Under the pieces are notes generated by a model that saw only the letters and a list, made by a program, of their open reading frames with translations, did not search any database and was not told where the DNA came from. From Rhodanobacter sp. MP7CTX1 (GTDB lineage: Bacteria; Pseudomonadota; Gammaproteobacteria; Xanthomonadales; Rhodanobacteraceae): a stretch of 64,000 bases of DNA. Shown here piece by piece: positions 8,451 to 17,115 of the stretch; within the stretch, counting starts at the first letter, position 1, and every line of letters begins with the position of its first letter. The DNA is taken from the NCBI RefSeq assembly GCF_014205795.1, contig NZ_JACHCN010000003.1, positions 159,198 through 223,197 on the forward strand, written 5' to 3'. The position numbers and the translations under genes were made by a program.

Positions 8451-9194
8451 ATGAGCAATCCACTGCAAGGTGAAATCGCGCTGGTCACAGGCGCCAGCCG
8501 CGGCATCGGCGCGGCGATTGCCGACGAGCTGGCGGCGATGGGCGCCACGGTGATCGGCACGGCGACCAGCGAGAGCGGCGCCGCGGCCATCGGCGAGCGG
8601 CTGGTGGCGCATGGTGGTCACGGTCGGATGCTGAACGTTACCGACAGCGCCGCGGTGGACGCCCTGATCGACGGCATCGCGAAGGAGTTCGGCGCGGTGT
8701 CGATCCTGGTCAACAACGCCGGCATCACCCGCGACCAGCTGCTGCTGCGGATGCGCGAGGAGGATTGGAACGTCATCCTCGACACCAACCTGAGCTCGGT
8801 CTTTCGCACCTCCAAGGCAGTGCTGCGCGGCATGATGAAGGCACGCAAGGGACGCATCATCTCGATCGCCTCGGTGATCGGGCTTACCGGCAACCCCGGG
8901 CAGGCCAACTATGCCGCCGCCAAGGCCGGCATCATTGCGTTCTCCAAGTCGCTGGCACGCGAGATCGGTACCCGCGGCATCACCGTCAACGTAGTGGCGC
9001 CGGGCTTCATCGACACCGACATGACCCGTGCGCTGCCCGAGGCATCCAAAGAGGCGCTGCTTGGCCAGATCGCCCTGGGCCGGCTTGGCGAGGTGTCGGA
9101 TATCGCCAAGGCGGTGGGATTCCTGGCCTCTCCTGCCGCTGCCTACATCACCGGCGAGACCCTTCACGTCAATGGCGGCATGTATATGCCGTAA
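8451..9194 (+). CDS. fabG: 3-oxoacyl-ACP reductase
   Basis: FabG is the NADPH-dependent ketoreductase of fatty-acid elongation. The 247-aa short-chain dehydrogenase has the glycine-rich cofactor loop GASRGIG near residue 15, NNAG, and the catalytic Ser141 / Tyr154 / Lys158 set (YAAAK). The C-terminus has the typical ITGETLHVNGGMYMP. It starts 51 nt after fabD with an AGGAA ribosome-binding site. Confidence 0.97.
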   Translation: MSNPLQGEIALVTGASRGIGAAIADELAAMGATVIGTATSESGAAAIGERLVAHGGHGRMLNVTDSAAVDALIDGIAKEFGAVSILVNNAGITRDQLLLRMREEDWNVILDTNLSSVFRTSKAVLRGMMKARKGRIISIASVIGLTGNPGQANYAAAKAGIIAFSKSLAREIGTRGITVNVVAPGFIDTDMTRALPEASKEALLGQIALGRLGEVSDIAKAVGFLASPAAAYITGETLHVNGGMYMP

Positions 9195-9422
9195 GGGCGG
9201 TGAGGGTAGTTGTCGCCAGCGGGCTCGTTTTAGGAGACAATTACCCTTTCGCGCCGGTCGTCATGGCCAGCGCTTGGATATCACCGGCGGATCGTGGCGG
9301 CTCTACCGCTTAGCCACTACAATGCGGCCGGCCTTTTGCCAGCAGCATGCCGGCACAGACAAATCTGGCACCAGATAAACCAGCACCAGACAAACAATTT
9401 CTCCTTGAGAGGTATGGGCAAC

Positions 9423-9662
9423 ATGAGCACCATCGAAGAGCGCGTCAAGAAAATCGTCATCGAGCAGTTGGGCGTGAAAGAAGATGAAGTCACGGCGAAC
9501 GCTTCGTTCGTGGACGATCTGGGCGCAGATTCGCTGGACACGGTAGAACTGGTCATGGCACTCGAAGAAGAGTTCGAGACCGAAATTCCGGATGAAGACG
9601 CCGAGAAGATCACCACCGTGCAGCAGGCTGTCGATTACATCAAGGCCCATTCCAAGGACTGA
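9423..9662 (+). CDS. acpP: acyl carrier protein
   Basis: The 79-aa acidic protein carries the phosphopantetheine attachment motif [12 protein letters not shown] with Ser37 (Ser36 after Met removal). [12 protein letters not shown] is the standard ACP N-terminus, so ATG 9423 is chosen over longer upstream frames. The 228-bp gap before it has a possible -10 (TACAAT, 9318-9323) without a good -35. A terminator follows, consistent with separate high-level acpP expression. Confidence 0.98.
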   Translation: MSTIEERVKKIVIEQLGVKEDEVTANASFVDDLGADSLDTVELVMALEEEFETEIPDEDAEKITTVQQAVDYIKAHSKD

Positions 9663-9749
9663 TCGATCGCCACCAGTCGATCTGATGATTGATCCGTGAG
9701 GATCGGCGTGTTCCACGTCGCCTGTTCCGTCACGAGCCTATATCGAACG

Positions 9750-9772
9750 CTGCGCCGACCTGGCGCAGTTTT
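9750..9772 (+). terminator. intrinsic terminator between acpP and fabF
   Basis: A 7-bp stem CTGCGCC / GGCGCAG with a 5-nt loop is followed directly by TTTT. It lies about 90 nt after acpP, so acpP probably yields an abundant short transcript with partial read-through to fabF. Confidence 0.65.
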
Positions 9773-9907
9773 CGTTTCTGCAATTTGTAACGTCCGACCC
9801 CGTATGGTGCGCGAGATGCGTCCCAGTCGAAGTGGATGGCGTATCTACGATCCGTATCGCGAAGCGGCTGTCCGCGGCGGATTTACGGAATCACGAAGGA
9901 ACACAGC

Positions 9908-11146
9908 ATGAGCAAGCGTCGAGTAGTAGTGACCGGCATGGGCATCATTTCGCCGGTTGGCAACGACATCGCCACCGCCTGGGAGCGTGTCCTCAAAGGC
10001 GGCAGCGGGATCGGTCCGGTCACCCATTTCGATACCTCCGCTTATTCCACACGCATCGCGGGCCAAGTCAGCGGCTTCGATCCGGCGCAGTGGATGCCGC
10101 TGAAAGACGTCAAGAAGATGGATCCGTTCATCCATTACGGCGTCGCTGCAGGTACCCAGGCGTTGCGTGACTCCGGGCTGGAAGTGACTGAGGAGAATGC
10201 GCCCCGCATCGGCGTGGCCGTCGGTGCCGGCATCGGTGGCCTGTATACGATCGAAGCCACCACGCTCGAACTCGCTGCGAAGGGACCGCGTCGCGTCTCG
10301 CCGTTCTACGTGCCCAGCTCGATCATCAACATGGTGTCGGGCCAGCTGTCGATCATGTTTGGCCTGAAGGGACCGAACATTGCCTGCGTCACCGCCTGCA
10401 CCACGGCTACCCACAACATCGGTCTGGCCGCGCGGATGATCCAGTACGGTGACGCCGACGCGATGATCGCCGGCGGTTCGGAGTTCGCGACCACCGGTAC
10501 CGCGATGGCCGGTTTCTGCTCGGCCAAGGCAATGTCCACCCGCAACGACGACCCGACCAAGGCGAGCCGTCCGTGGGACAAGGACCGCGATGGCTTCGTG
10601 CTTTCCGATGGCGCCGGTGTGCTGATGCTGGAAGAGTACGAACACGCCAAGGCACGTGGCGCCAGGATCTACGCCGAGCTGGTCGGCTTCGGCATGAGCG
10701 GCGATGCGTTCCACATGACTGCACCCAGCGAGGGTGGCGAAGGTGCCGCGCGCTGCATGCAGAACACGCTCAACGATGCCAAGCTCAATCCGTCCGACGT
10801 GCAGTACGTGAATGCCCACGGCACGTCCACTCCGCTCGGCGATCTGGGCGAAGTGATGGCGGCGAAGGCAGTGTTTGGCGATCACGCGTACAAGCTGGCG
10901 ATGAGCTCGACGAAATCGGTCACTGGCCATTTGCTGGGTGCGGCCGGCGGCGTCGAGGCGATCTTCTCGATCCTGGCGCTGCGCGACCAGGTACTGCCGG
11001 CAACCATCAACCTGGACGAGCCGGGCGAAGGCTGCGATCTGGATTTCGTACCGCACACCGCACGCGAAGCGAAGCTCGACGTGGCGCTTTCTAACTCGTT
11101 CGGTTTCGGCGGCACCAACGGCACGCTGGCGTTCCGTCGCGTCTGA
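9908..11146 (+). CDS. fabF: beta-ketoacyl-ACP synthase II
   Basis: FabF carries out chain elongation by condensing acyl-ACP with malonyl-ACP. The 412-aa protein has the Cys164 nucleophile (TACTTATHN), His304 ([11 protein letters not shown]) and His341 ([12 protein letters not shown]), the Cys-His-His triad of KAS I/II enzymes. ATG 9908 has an AAGGA ribosome-binding site and gives [12 protein letters not shown], the standard N-terminus. Only 2 nt separate its stop from the pabB start. Confidence 0.97.
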   Translation: MSKRRVVVTGMGIISPVGNDIATAWERVLKGGSGIGPVTHFDTSAYSTRIAGQVSGFDPAQWMPLKDVKKMDPFIHYGVAAGTQALRDSGLEVTEENAPRIGVAVGAGIGGLYTIEATTLELAAKGPRRVSPFYVPSSIINMVSGQLSIMFGLKGPNIACVTACTTATHNIGLAARMIQYGDADAMIAGGSEFATTGTAMAGFCSAKAMSTRNDDPTKASRPWDKDRDGFVLSDGAGVLMLEEYEHAKARGARIYAELVGFGMSGDAFHMTAPSEGGEGAARCMQNTLNDAKLNPSDVQYVNAHGTSTPLGDLGEVMAAKAVFGDHAYKLAMSSTKSVTGHLLGAAGGVEAIFSILALRDQVLPATINLDEPGEGCDLDFVPHTAREAKLDVALSNSFGFGGTNGTLAFRRV

Positions 11147-11148
11147 GC

Positions 11149-12513
11149 GTGACCCACCATAGCCGTGTCATAGGCGGCCGGCGCGACTTGCTCGCGCCGG
11201 CCGCTGCCTTTCCGCAACGCTATCCGTGCCTGCTCGAAAGCGTGGTGCGTGGCACCGCGCAATCACGCTATGACATTCTGTTTGCGTTTCCGCGTGAGCA
11301 TCTGACGCTGCATGCGGACGGCCGTCTTTGCGCTGGCCGTCCATACGAAGCGGCGGAACAGCTGCTGAGCGGACGCTTTCTCGATGCGCTGGACACCGCC
11401 TGGCAGGCCGAAAGATTGCCGCCAGGCGATGACGACGGCCTGCCGTTTCATGGCGGCTGGGTATTGATGCTGGCTTACGAGCTGGCCGGCGAAGTCGAGC
11501 CCACGCTGCGGCTGCGACCGCCGTCGGTATTGCCGGTGGCGCTGGCGTTGCGTTGTCCCGCCGCGGTGATCGTCGATCATGCCCGCGATTGCACGATCCT
11601 GGTTGCCGAGAGCGGCCATGAAAACCTGCTGGATGAACTGGAAGCCGATTTCGCCGCGTTGCCAGAAATCCTCCCGATGCCCGCGCCAACAGCCTGGGAA
11701 GAGGATGTGCCGGAGCTGTTTATCGACGGCGTGGCACGCATACACGAGCACCTCCAGGCGGGCGACATCTTTCAGGTGAACCTGTCGCGCGCGTGGCGCG
11801 CACGCTACGAGTCATTGCCGCTGCCGTCATCGTTGTATGCCGCACTGCGCCAAGCCAATCCGGCTCCGTTTGCCGGCATGCTGCAACAGCCGCTATGGGC
11901 GCTGGCGAGCTCTTCACCGGAGCGCTTGGTCGAAGTGCGCCGGGGTATCGCGCAAACCCGACCCATTGCCGGTACCCGCGCGCGACTGCCGGGCGACGAC
12001 GAACTGGCACGCATCCGCGAGTTGAGCGCGCATCCGAAAGAACGCGCCGAGCATGTGATGCTGATCGATCTGGAGCGCAACGACCTGGGTCGCGTTTGCG
12101 TGCCGGGGACGGTCGAGGTCGATGAGTTGATGGTGGTGGAGAGTTACGCCCACGTTCACCACATTGTGTCCAATGTACGAGGCCGCTTGCGTACTGAGGT
12201 GACTCCCGGTGAAGTGATTGCAGCCACGTTTCCCGGTGGCACCATCACCGGGTGTCCCAAGGTGCGTTGCATGGAAATCATTGCGGCGCTGGAAGACGCA
12301 CCCCGCGGTGCCTATACCGGTGCTCTGGGCTATCTCGACCGCAACGGTGATCTCGACTTGAACATCCTGATCCGCACGCTGACCCTGACTGGCCATGAGG
12401 TAAGCCTGCGCGCTGGCGCCGGCATCGTCGCCGATTCGGTCGCGGCACTGGAGCTCGATGAAACCCGGGCCAAGGCCCGCGGCATGCTGCGTGCACTGGG
12501 AGTGCCGGACTGA
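11149..12513 (+). CDS. pabB: aminodeoxychorismate synthase component I
   Basis: PabB converts chorismate to 4-amino-4-deoxychorismate for folate synthesis, using ammonia from PabA. The 454-aa protein has the chorismate-binding core: IDLERNDLGRVC, PGGTITGCPKVRCMEII, and GAYTGALGYLDRNGDLDLNILIRTL. It starts with GTG, 2 nt after fabF. The motif around residue 274 is PIAGT, where E. coli PabB has PIKGT with a catalytic Lys; PIAGT is the anthranilate-synthase version. The pabC gene directly downstream supports a PabB role rather than TrpE. No pabA is present in the window. Confidence 0.9.
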   Translation: MTHHSRVIGGRRDLLAPAAAFPQRYPCLLESVVRGTAQSRYDILFAFPREHLTLHADGRLCAGRPYEAAEQLLSGRFLDALDTAWQAERLPPGDDDGLPFHGGWVLMLAYELAGEVEPTLRLRPPSVLPVALALRCPAAVIVDHARDCTILVAESGHENLLDELEADFAALPEILPMPAPTAWEEDVPELFIDGVARIHEHLQAGDIFQVNLSRAWRARYESLPLPSSLYAALRQANPAPFAGMLQQPLWALASSSPERLVEVRRGIAQTRPIAGTRARLPGDDELARIRELSAHPKERAEHVMLIDLERNDLGRVCVPGTVEVDELMVVESYAHVHHIVSNVRGRLRTEVTPGEVIAATFPGGTITGCPKVRCMEIIAALEDAPRGAYTGALGYLDRNGDLDLNILIRTLTLTGHEVSLRAGAGIVADSVAALELDETRAKARGMLRALGVPD

Positions 12514-13340
12514 TGGCTGTGCGCACCCTGATCAATGGTGCGCCGATCGAGGTCGTGCCAGCCTTGGACCGCGGTCTGGCTTATGGCGACGGCCTGTTTG
12601 AAAGCATCCGTTTTGTCGGCGCCGTCGCACCCTTGTGGTCGCGCCACATGCAGCGGCTTGCTCTGAGCTGCGAACGCCTGCGCCTGCCTGTTCCGGATCC
12701 GGCGCAACTGTGGCGCGAGGCACTGGACGTCAGTCGCGGTATGACGCAATCCGTGGTGCGCATCACCTTGACCCGCGGTATCGGCGAGCGTGGTTACGCG
12801 CTGCCGCTGTTGCCGCAACCCACGCGCATCGTGGCTGCCTTCGCGCCACCCCAGCTGAGTGAAGAGGTCTATTCCAACGGTGTGCGAGTGCGGCTGTGCG
12901 ATATCCGGCTGGCTGAACAACCATTGCTTGCCGGCATGAAACATCTGAACCGGCTTGAACAAGTGCTGGCGCGCGCCGAATGGAACGATCCGGCGATCGC
13001 CGAGGGCCTGTTGTGCGATAGCCATGATCGCGTCATTTCGGCGACCATGGCGAACCTGTTCGCGTTGGTCGATGGCGTGCTTCTGACGCCCGCGGTGGAT
13101 CGCTGTGGCGTTGCCGGGGTCGCCCGCGCCGAGGTCCTGGCTACGTGCCCGCTAGCGCAAGTCGATACATTGACGCTGGATGCGGTTCTGGAAGCCAGCG
13201 AGGTTTTTCTCAGCTCAAGCGTGCGCGGCATCCTGCCGGTACATTCGCTGGGTGAGCGCGTCTATGCGACGGGCGCCGTGACCCGTCAGCTGCAGCAGCA
13301 CTGGCACAATCTGGGATTTTCGATGGAGCAGGGTGGATGA
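12513..13340 (+). CDS. pabC: aminodeoxychorismate lyase
   Basis: PabC is a PLP enzyme that splits aminodeoxychorismate to p-aminobenzoate and pyruvate. The 275-aa protein has the fold-type IV pattern: DRGLAYGDGLFESIR at the N-terminus, the PLP lysine Lys143 in GMKHLNRLEQ, and EASEVFLSSSVRGILPV near the end. The start shares one base with the pabB stop (TGATG), indicating coupling. Confidence 0.94.
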   Translation: MAVRTLINGAPIEVVPALDRGLAYGDGLFESIRFVGAVAPLWSRHMQRLALSCERLRLPVPDPAQLWREALDVSRGMTQSVVRITLTRGIGERGYALPLLPQPTRIVAAFAPPQLSEEVYSNGVRVRLCDIRLAEQPLLAGMKHLNRLEQVLARAEWNDPAIAEGLLCDSHDRVISATMANLFALVDGVLLTPAVDRCGVAGVARAEVLATCPLAQVDTLTLDAVLEASEVFLSSSVRGILPVHSLGERVYATGAVTRQLQQHWHNLGFSMEQGG

Positions 13341-14371
13341 GGCGCAAATCGATGCAAGGACGTGCAGTGCTGCGCGTGTTGCTGGCCATAGTGCTGGTTG
13401 CGGCGGGTGCGCTGCTGTACGGCTGGTACGACTTCAGTCGTTTCAGTCGCACGCCGTTGCACGTGACTACACAGGGCGACAGCATCGACATCGCTCGCGG
13501 TACCGGTTTGCGGAATATCGTCGGCGAACTGCGCCAACGCGGGCTGACTTCGGCTGATCCGTTGTACTGGTGGCTGCTGGCCGAACAGATGCGCGTAGCC
13601 GGCAAGCTGCACGCGGGCGAGTACGCGCTTGAGGCCGGCATCACGCCGCGCCAGCTGCTCGCCAACATGGCAACCGACAAGGTGCTTCAACGCAATTTGA
13701 CCATCGTCGATGGCTGGACATTCGCCCAGTTGCGCGAGGCGCTCGCCAAGGCCGAGAAACTGGGACACGACAGCGCAACGCTGGACGACGCGGCGATCAT
13801 GCAGAAAATCGGTGCCGCAGGCGAAGCACCTGAAGGCCGCTTCTTGCCGGAGACCTATGCTTACGTGAAAGGTGACACCGACCTGGACGTGCTCAAGCGT
13901 GCGCACCTTGCGATGGCAAAGACACTCGACGCCATGTGGCCGACGCGCGACCAGGACCTGCCGCTGGCAACACCTTACGATGCGTTGATCCTGGCCTCGA
14001 TCGTGGAGAAGGAAACCGGCCGTGCCGATGAGCGACCACGGATCGCTGGCGTATTCGTACGACGCCTGCAGGACCATATGCTGCTGCAGACCGATCCCAG
14101 CGTGATTTACGGTATGGGCGCCGCCTACAACGGCAGCATCCACAAGGTCGACCTTGCCACCGATACGCCTTACAACACCTATACCCGGCCAGGCCTGCCG
14201 CCGACGCCGATTGCGCTACCGGGCAAACCGGCGCTGCTGGCAGCCTTGCATCCGGCGCCGGGCAGCGAGCTTTATTTTGTCGCCCGTGGCGATGGCGGGC
14301 ATGTATTTGCCAGCACGCTGGAGGAACACAATCGCAACGTCGACTGTTATCAGCGGAAGCATTGCCAATGA
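13337..14371 (+). CDS. mltG: endolytic murein transglycosylase MltG (YceG)
   Basis: MltG is an inner-membrane lytic transglycosylase that cuts nascent glycan strands and may set their length. The 344-aa protein has one N-terminal membrane helix (residues about 12-32), a LysM-like segment, and the YceG domain with catalytic Glu224 in ASIVEKETGR. The C-terminal region GLPPTPIALPGKPAL and YFVARGDGGHVFA are family hallmarks. The start overlaps pabC by 4 bp (ATGA). Confidence 0.95.
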   Translation: MRRKSMQGRAVLRVLLAIVLVAAGALLYGWYDFSRFSRTPLHVTTQGDSIDIARGTGLRNIVGELRQRGLTSADPLYWWLLAEQMRVAGKLHAGEYALEAGITPRQLLANMATDKVLQRNLTIVDGWTFAQLREALAKAEKLGHDSATLDDAAIMQKIGAAGEAPEGRFLPETYAYVKGDTDLDVLKRAHLAMAKTLDAMWPTRDQDLPLATPYDALILASIVEKETGRADERPRIAGVFVRRLQDHMLLQTDPSVIYGMGAAYNGSIHKVDLATDTPYNTYTRPGLPPTPIALPGKPALLAALHPAPGSELYFVARGDGGHVFASTLEEHNRNVDCYQRKHCQ

Positions 14372-15024
14372 GTCCAACACATGTGAATGCGCCCCGTGGA
14401 AGGTTCATCAGTCTCGAAGGCGGTGAGGGCGCCGGCAAAAGTACTCTGCTGGCGTCTCTGCGCAAGTACATAGAAAAACAAGATATCAAGCTGGTGCAGA
14501 CACGTGAGCCCGGCGGTACATCGCTCGGCGAAGCCGTGCGGGCCATCGTGCTCGATCCGGCAAGCAGCGAGTTGGCTGCCGAGACTGAGTTGCTGCTGAT
14601 GTTTGCGTCGCGCGCGCAACTGGTACGCGAGGTGATCGAGCCCGCGCTAAATGCTGGGCAATGGGTGCTATGCGATCGCTTTGCGGATGCCAGCTACGCC
14701 TACCAGGGCGGCGGTCGCGGCCAACCGGTTGAACGCATCGCCGAGCTGGAGCGTTGGGCATGCGCCGGCGTGAAACCCGACCTGACCCTGCTGCTCGACC
14801 TGCCTGTAGCGACCGGTCGTGCTCGGGCGGCTGGTCGTGGCGACGCTGACCGTATCGAAGTCGAAACCGATGCCTTTTTCGAGCGTGTGCGGACAAGCTA
14901 CCGCGCACGAGCCGCCGCTGAGCCAGACCGCTTTCGCGTGATAGACGCCAGCCAGCCAGCGCTTGCTGTAGTTCAGGCGGCCACCATCGCCATCGCCGAG
15001 TTGATCGGGAATTCGAGACCATGA
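14368..15024 (+). CDS. tmk: thymidylate kinase
   Basis: Tmk phosphorylates dTMP to dTDP. The 218-aa protein has the P-loop GGEGAGKST (about residues 17-25), TREPGGTSLGE, the DR(F)ADASYAYQGGGR segment that binds dTMP, and a LID region with RAAGRGDADRIE. The start at ATG 14368 overlaps the mltG stop by 4 bp, preferred over the in-frame TTG at 14362. Confidence 0.96.
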   Translation: MSPTHVNAPRGRFISLEGGEGAGKSTLLASLRKYIEKQDIKLVQTREPGGTSLGEAVRAIVLDPASSELAAETELLLMFASRAQLVREVIEPALNAGQWVLCDRFADASYAYQGGGRGQPVERIAELERWACAGVKPDLTLLLDLPVATGRARAAGRGDADRIEVETDAFFERVRTSYRARAAAEPDRFRVIDASQPALAVVQAATIAIAELIGNSRP

Positions 15025-15956
15025 ATCAGTTGCCCTGGCACGCCGAACATTGGGCTCGATTGCAGGCGCGTCGCCAGCGCGATGCGCTGCCGCATGCGCT
15101 GTTGATCTGCGGGATGGCTGGGCTGGGCAAGCGCGAGTTCGCACAGCGTTTTGTGCAAGGCCTGTTATGCCAGCAGTCGGTCGATGGCGATGCCTGCAGG
15201 CACTGCCGTAGTTGCCTGTTGTTCGCGGCGGGTACGCACCCGGATCTGGTTTCGTTGAGTTTCGGTCTGCGCAAGGATGGCGTGCAGCGCAGCGAGATCG
15301 TGGTCGACCAGATCCGCGAACTGTCGGCACGACTGGCCATGAGCAGCCAGTTTGGTGGCTGGCAGGTCGCGCTCATCGATCCGGCCGACGCGATGAATGC
15401 GGCGGCCGCCAACGCGTTGTTGAAAACGCTGGAGGAACCTTCTGCGCAAACCATGCTGATCCTGCTTGCCGATGCGCCGTGGCGGATGCCGCCAACCATC
15501 CGCAGCCGCTGTCAGCGGATCGAGTTTCATTTGCCTGCCGAGGCTGACGCACTGGCCTGGTTGCAGGCCGAGGGCGTGCGCGATGCGGCGGCCGCACTCA
15601 ACGCTGCTGGTGGCAATCCCGGTCTGGCCCGCGTCTGGACGCAGGAGGGGGCGCTGGATCGACGGATGGAAGTGCGCAAGGACCTGACCGCGCTCGCCGC
15701 CGGCCGTGGCCAGCCGTTGGAGGTGGTCAAGCGCTGGCTGGACAGCGAGCCGGCGCAGCGACTGTGGTTTGCCGCCCAGGCAGCCGCCGACGAGATCAAG
15801 ACCAGGGCAACGGCAGGTAGCGGCCCACTCGCCAGCGCGCTGGACGTCGAGGCCCTGGGGCATTGGTACAACGCGGCCAACCGCACCCGCGAGAGCCTGC
15901 GTGGACCGTTGCGTGGAGACTTGTTGCTACTCGAGTTGCTGGCACAGTGGCGCTGA
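15021..15956 (+). CDS. holB: DNA polymerase III subunit delta'
   Basis: HolB is the delta-prime subunit of the clamp loader. The 311-aa protein has a degenerate P-loop (GMAGLGKREF), a zinc module formed by Cys50, Cys59, Cys62 and Cys65, and the sensor-like NALLKTLEEP with a following LLADAPWRMPPTIRSRCQ (SRC motif). It overlaps tmk by 4 bp, part of the conserved mltG-tmk-holB run. Confidence 0.94.
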   Translation: MNQLPWHAEHWARLQARRQRDALPHALLICGMAGLGKREFAQRFVQGLLCQQSVDGDACRHCRSCLLFAAGTHPDLVSLSFGLRKDGVQRSEIVVDQIRELSARLAMSSQFGGWQVALIDPADAMNAAAANALLKTLEEPSAQTMLILLADAPWRMPPTIRSRCQRIEFHLPAEADALAWLQAEGVRDAAAALNAAGGNPGLARVWTQEGALDRRMEVRKDLTALAAGRGQPLEVVKRWLDSEPAQRLWFAAQAAADEIKTRATAGSGPLASALDVEALGHWYNAANRTRESLRGPLRGDLLLLELLAQWR

Positions 15957-16909
15957 TGAGCGCAGCCGCCGTCCAAACACGAGAGCGTGAATTGCCCATT
16001 TTCTCCACGCAGACCCGACTGCTGGTAGTCGCACCCCATCCGGACGATGAGACCATCGCCACAGGCCTGCTGATCCAGCAAGTTCAGGCGGCCGGCGGTG
16101 AGGTGCAGATCCTGCTGCTGACCGCCGGCGACAACAATCCGTGGCCGCAACGCTGGATGGAGCGTCGCGTGTGGATTCGCGGCACCGATCGGCAGCGCTG
16201 GGGGCGCCGTCGTCATGCCGAAATACTGCAGGCGCTGCAATTGCTCGAGCTGCCGCGATCCGCACTGCAGGCGCTGGGTTGGCCGGATATGGGCGTCACC
16301 GAGTGCTTGCTGCAGCCGGAAAATACGGGCGTGTCCACATTGGCCGCAGCGATCAGGCAGTTTCGTCCCAGCCTGATCGCGATGCCTTCGCTCGACGATC
16401 GACATCCTGATCATGGTGCGGCGCACGTGCTGGTTCGATTGGCGCTGGCAGGGCAGGCAGCGCCGCCGCAACTGCTGGCCTATCTGATCCATGGGCACGC
16501 GCCCGACGGCGGATTCATCGAAGTCCGCGGGTCGTCGCACGAACAGGCGATAAAACTGACCGCATTGGCCGCGCATCACAGCCAGATGGCGTTGAGCGGC
16601 AACCGCATGCGTCACCTTGCTGCACGGCCTGAACGGTATGTCGAGGTGTCGAGCATCCCGAAAGAGCCCTCTTCAGCGCTGCCATGGCAGCCTTCCGCAT
16701 GGTTGCACCCATGGTTGCGGCTGAGCGTGGCCAGCGCAGCGGGAGTTCAAAGCTGGCGCTGGAAGGATGCCCGGCTGCAGCGCGACGGCCTCGGCATCTA
16801 TCACCTGCCAACGCTGGCAGCCGGGGACGCCACCCCGCGCTTCGCGAAACTGGCCTGGGATCTGCCTTCGCCGTGGATTTTCGACTATTGGGGTTGGTGC
16901 GAGCTCTGA
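15956..16909 (+). CDS. PIG-L / LmbE family deacetylase
   Basis: The 317-aa protein has the zinc-binding motif PHPDDE (residues 27-32) and a second HPDH motif near residue 145, which define the PIG-L/LmbE metal-dependent N-acetylglucosamine-type deacetylases. The substrate cannot be read from the sequence; a glycan or cell-envelope sugar is plausible from family knowledge. The ATG shares one base with the holB stop (TGATG), so it is translated as part of the fab-holB operon. In Pseudomonas and Xanthomonas relatives pilZ usually follows holB; here this gene and the next intervene. Confidence 0.88.
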   Translation: MSAAAVQTRERELPIFSTQTRLLVVAPHPDDETIATGLLIQQVQAAGGEVQILLLTAGDNNPWPQRWMERRVWIRGTDRQRWGRRRHAEILQALQLLELPRSALQALGWPDMGVTECLLQPENTGVSTLAAAIRQFRPSLIAMPSLDDRHPDHGAAHVLVRLALAGQAAPPQLLAYLIHGHAPDGGFIEVRGSSHEQAIKLTALAAHHSQMALSGNRMRHLAARPERYVEVSSIPKEPSSALPWQPSAWLHPWLRLSVASAAGVQSWRWKDARLQRDGLGIYHLPTLAAGDATPRFAKLAWDLPSPWIFDYWGWCEL

Positions 16910-17115
16910 GGCTCTTTCCAAGGTTGTGATGAGGTGTCTTGCATCGGTTGCTGGACAGGGCTAGCTTTTGTCCCGGGGGGAACACATGTTGCTGGTGCAA
17001 TCTCAGGGTTGCGCCTCGCTTTTTGCGTGATTGAAGCGGGCAACGATTCCAACCGACCAGGGGCCTCATGGCGAGGTAAAAGTTACTGATTCCATCCACT
17101 TGGCTGGCCACGTGA

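Noticed and set aside
16910..17115. Possible cyclic-di-GMP riboswitch ahead of the GGDEF-EAL gene
   Set aside because: No GEMM-type conserved core or tetraloop-receptor arrangement is present.
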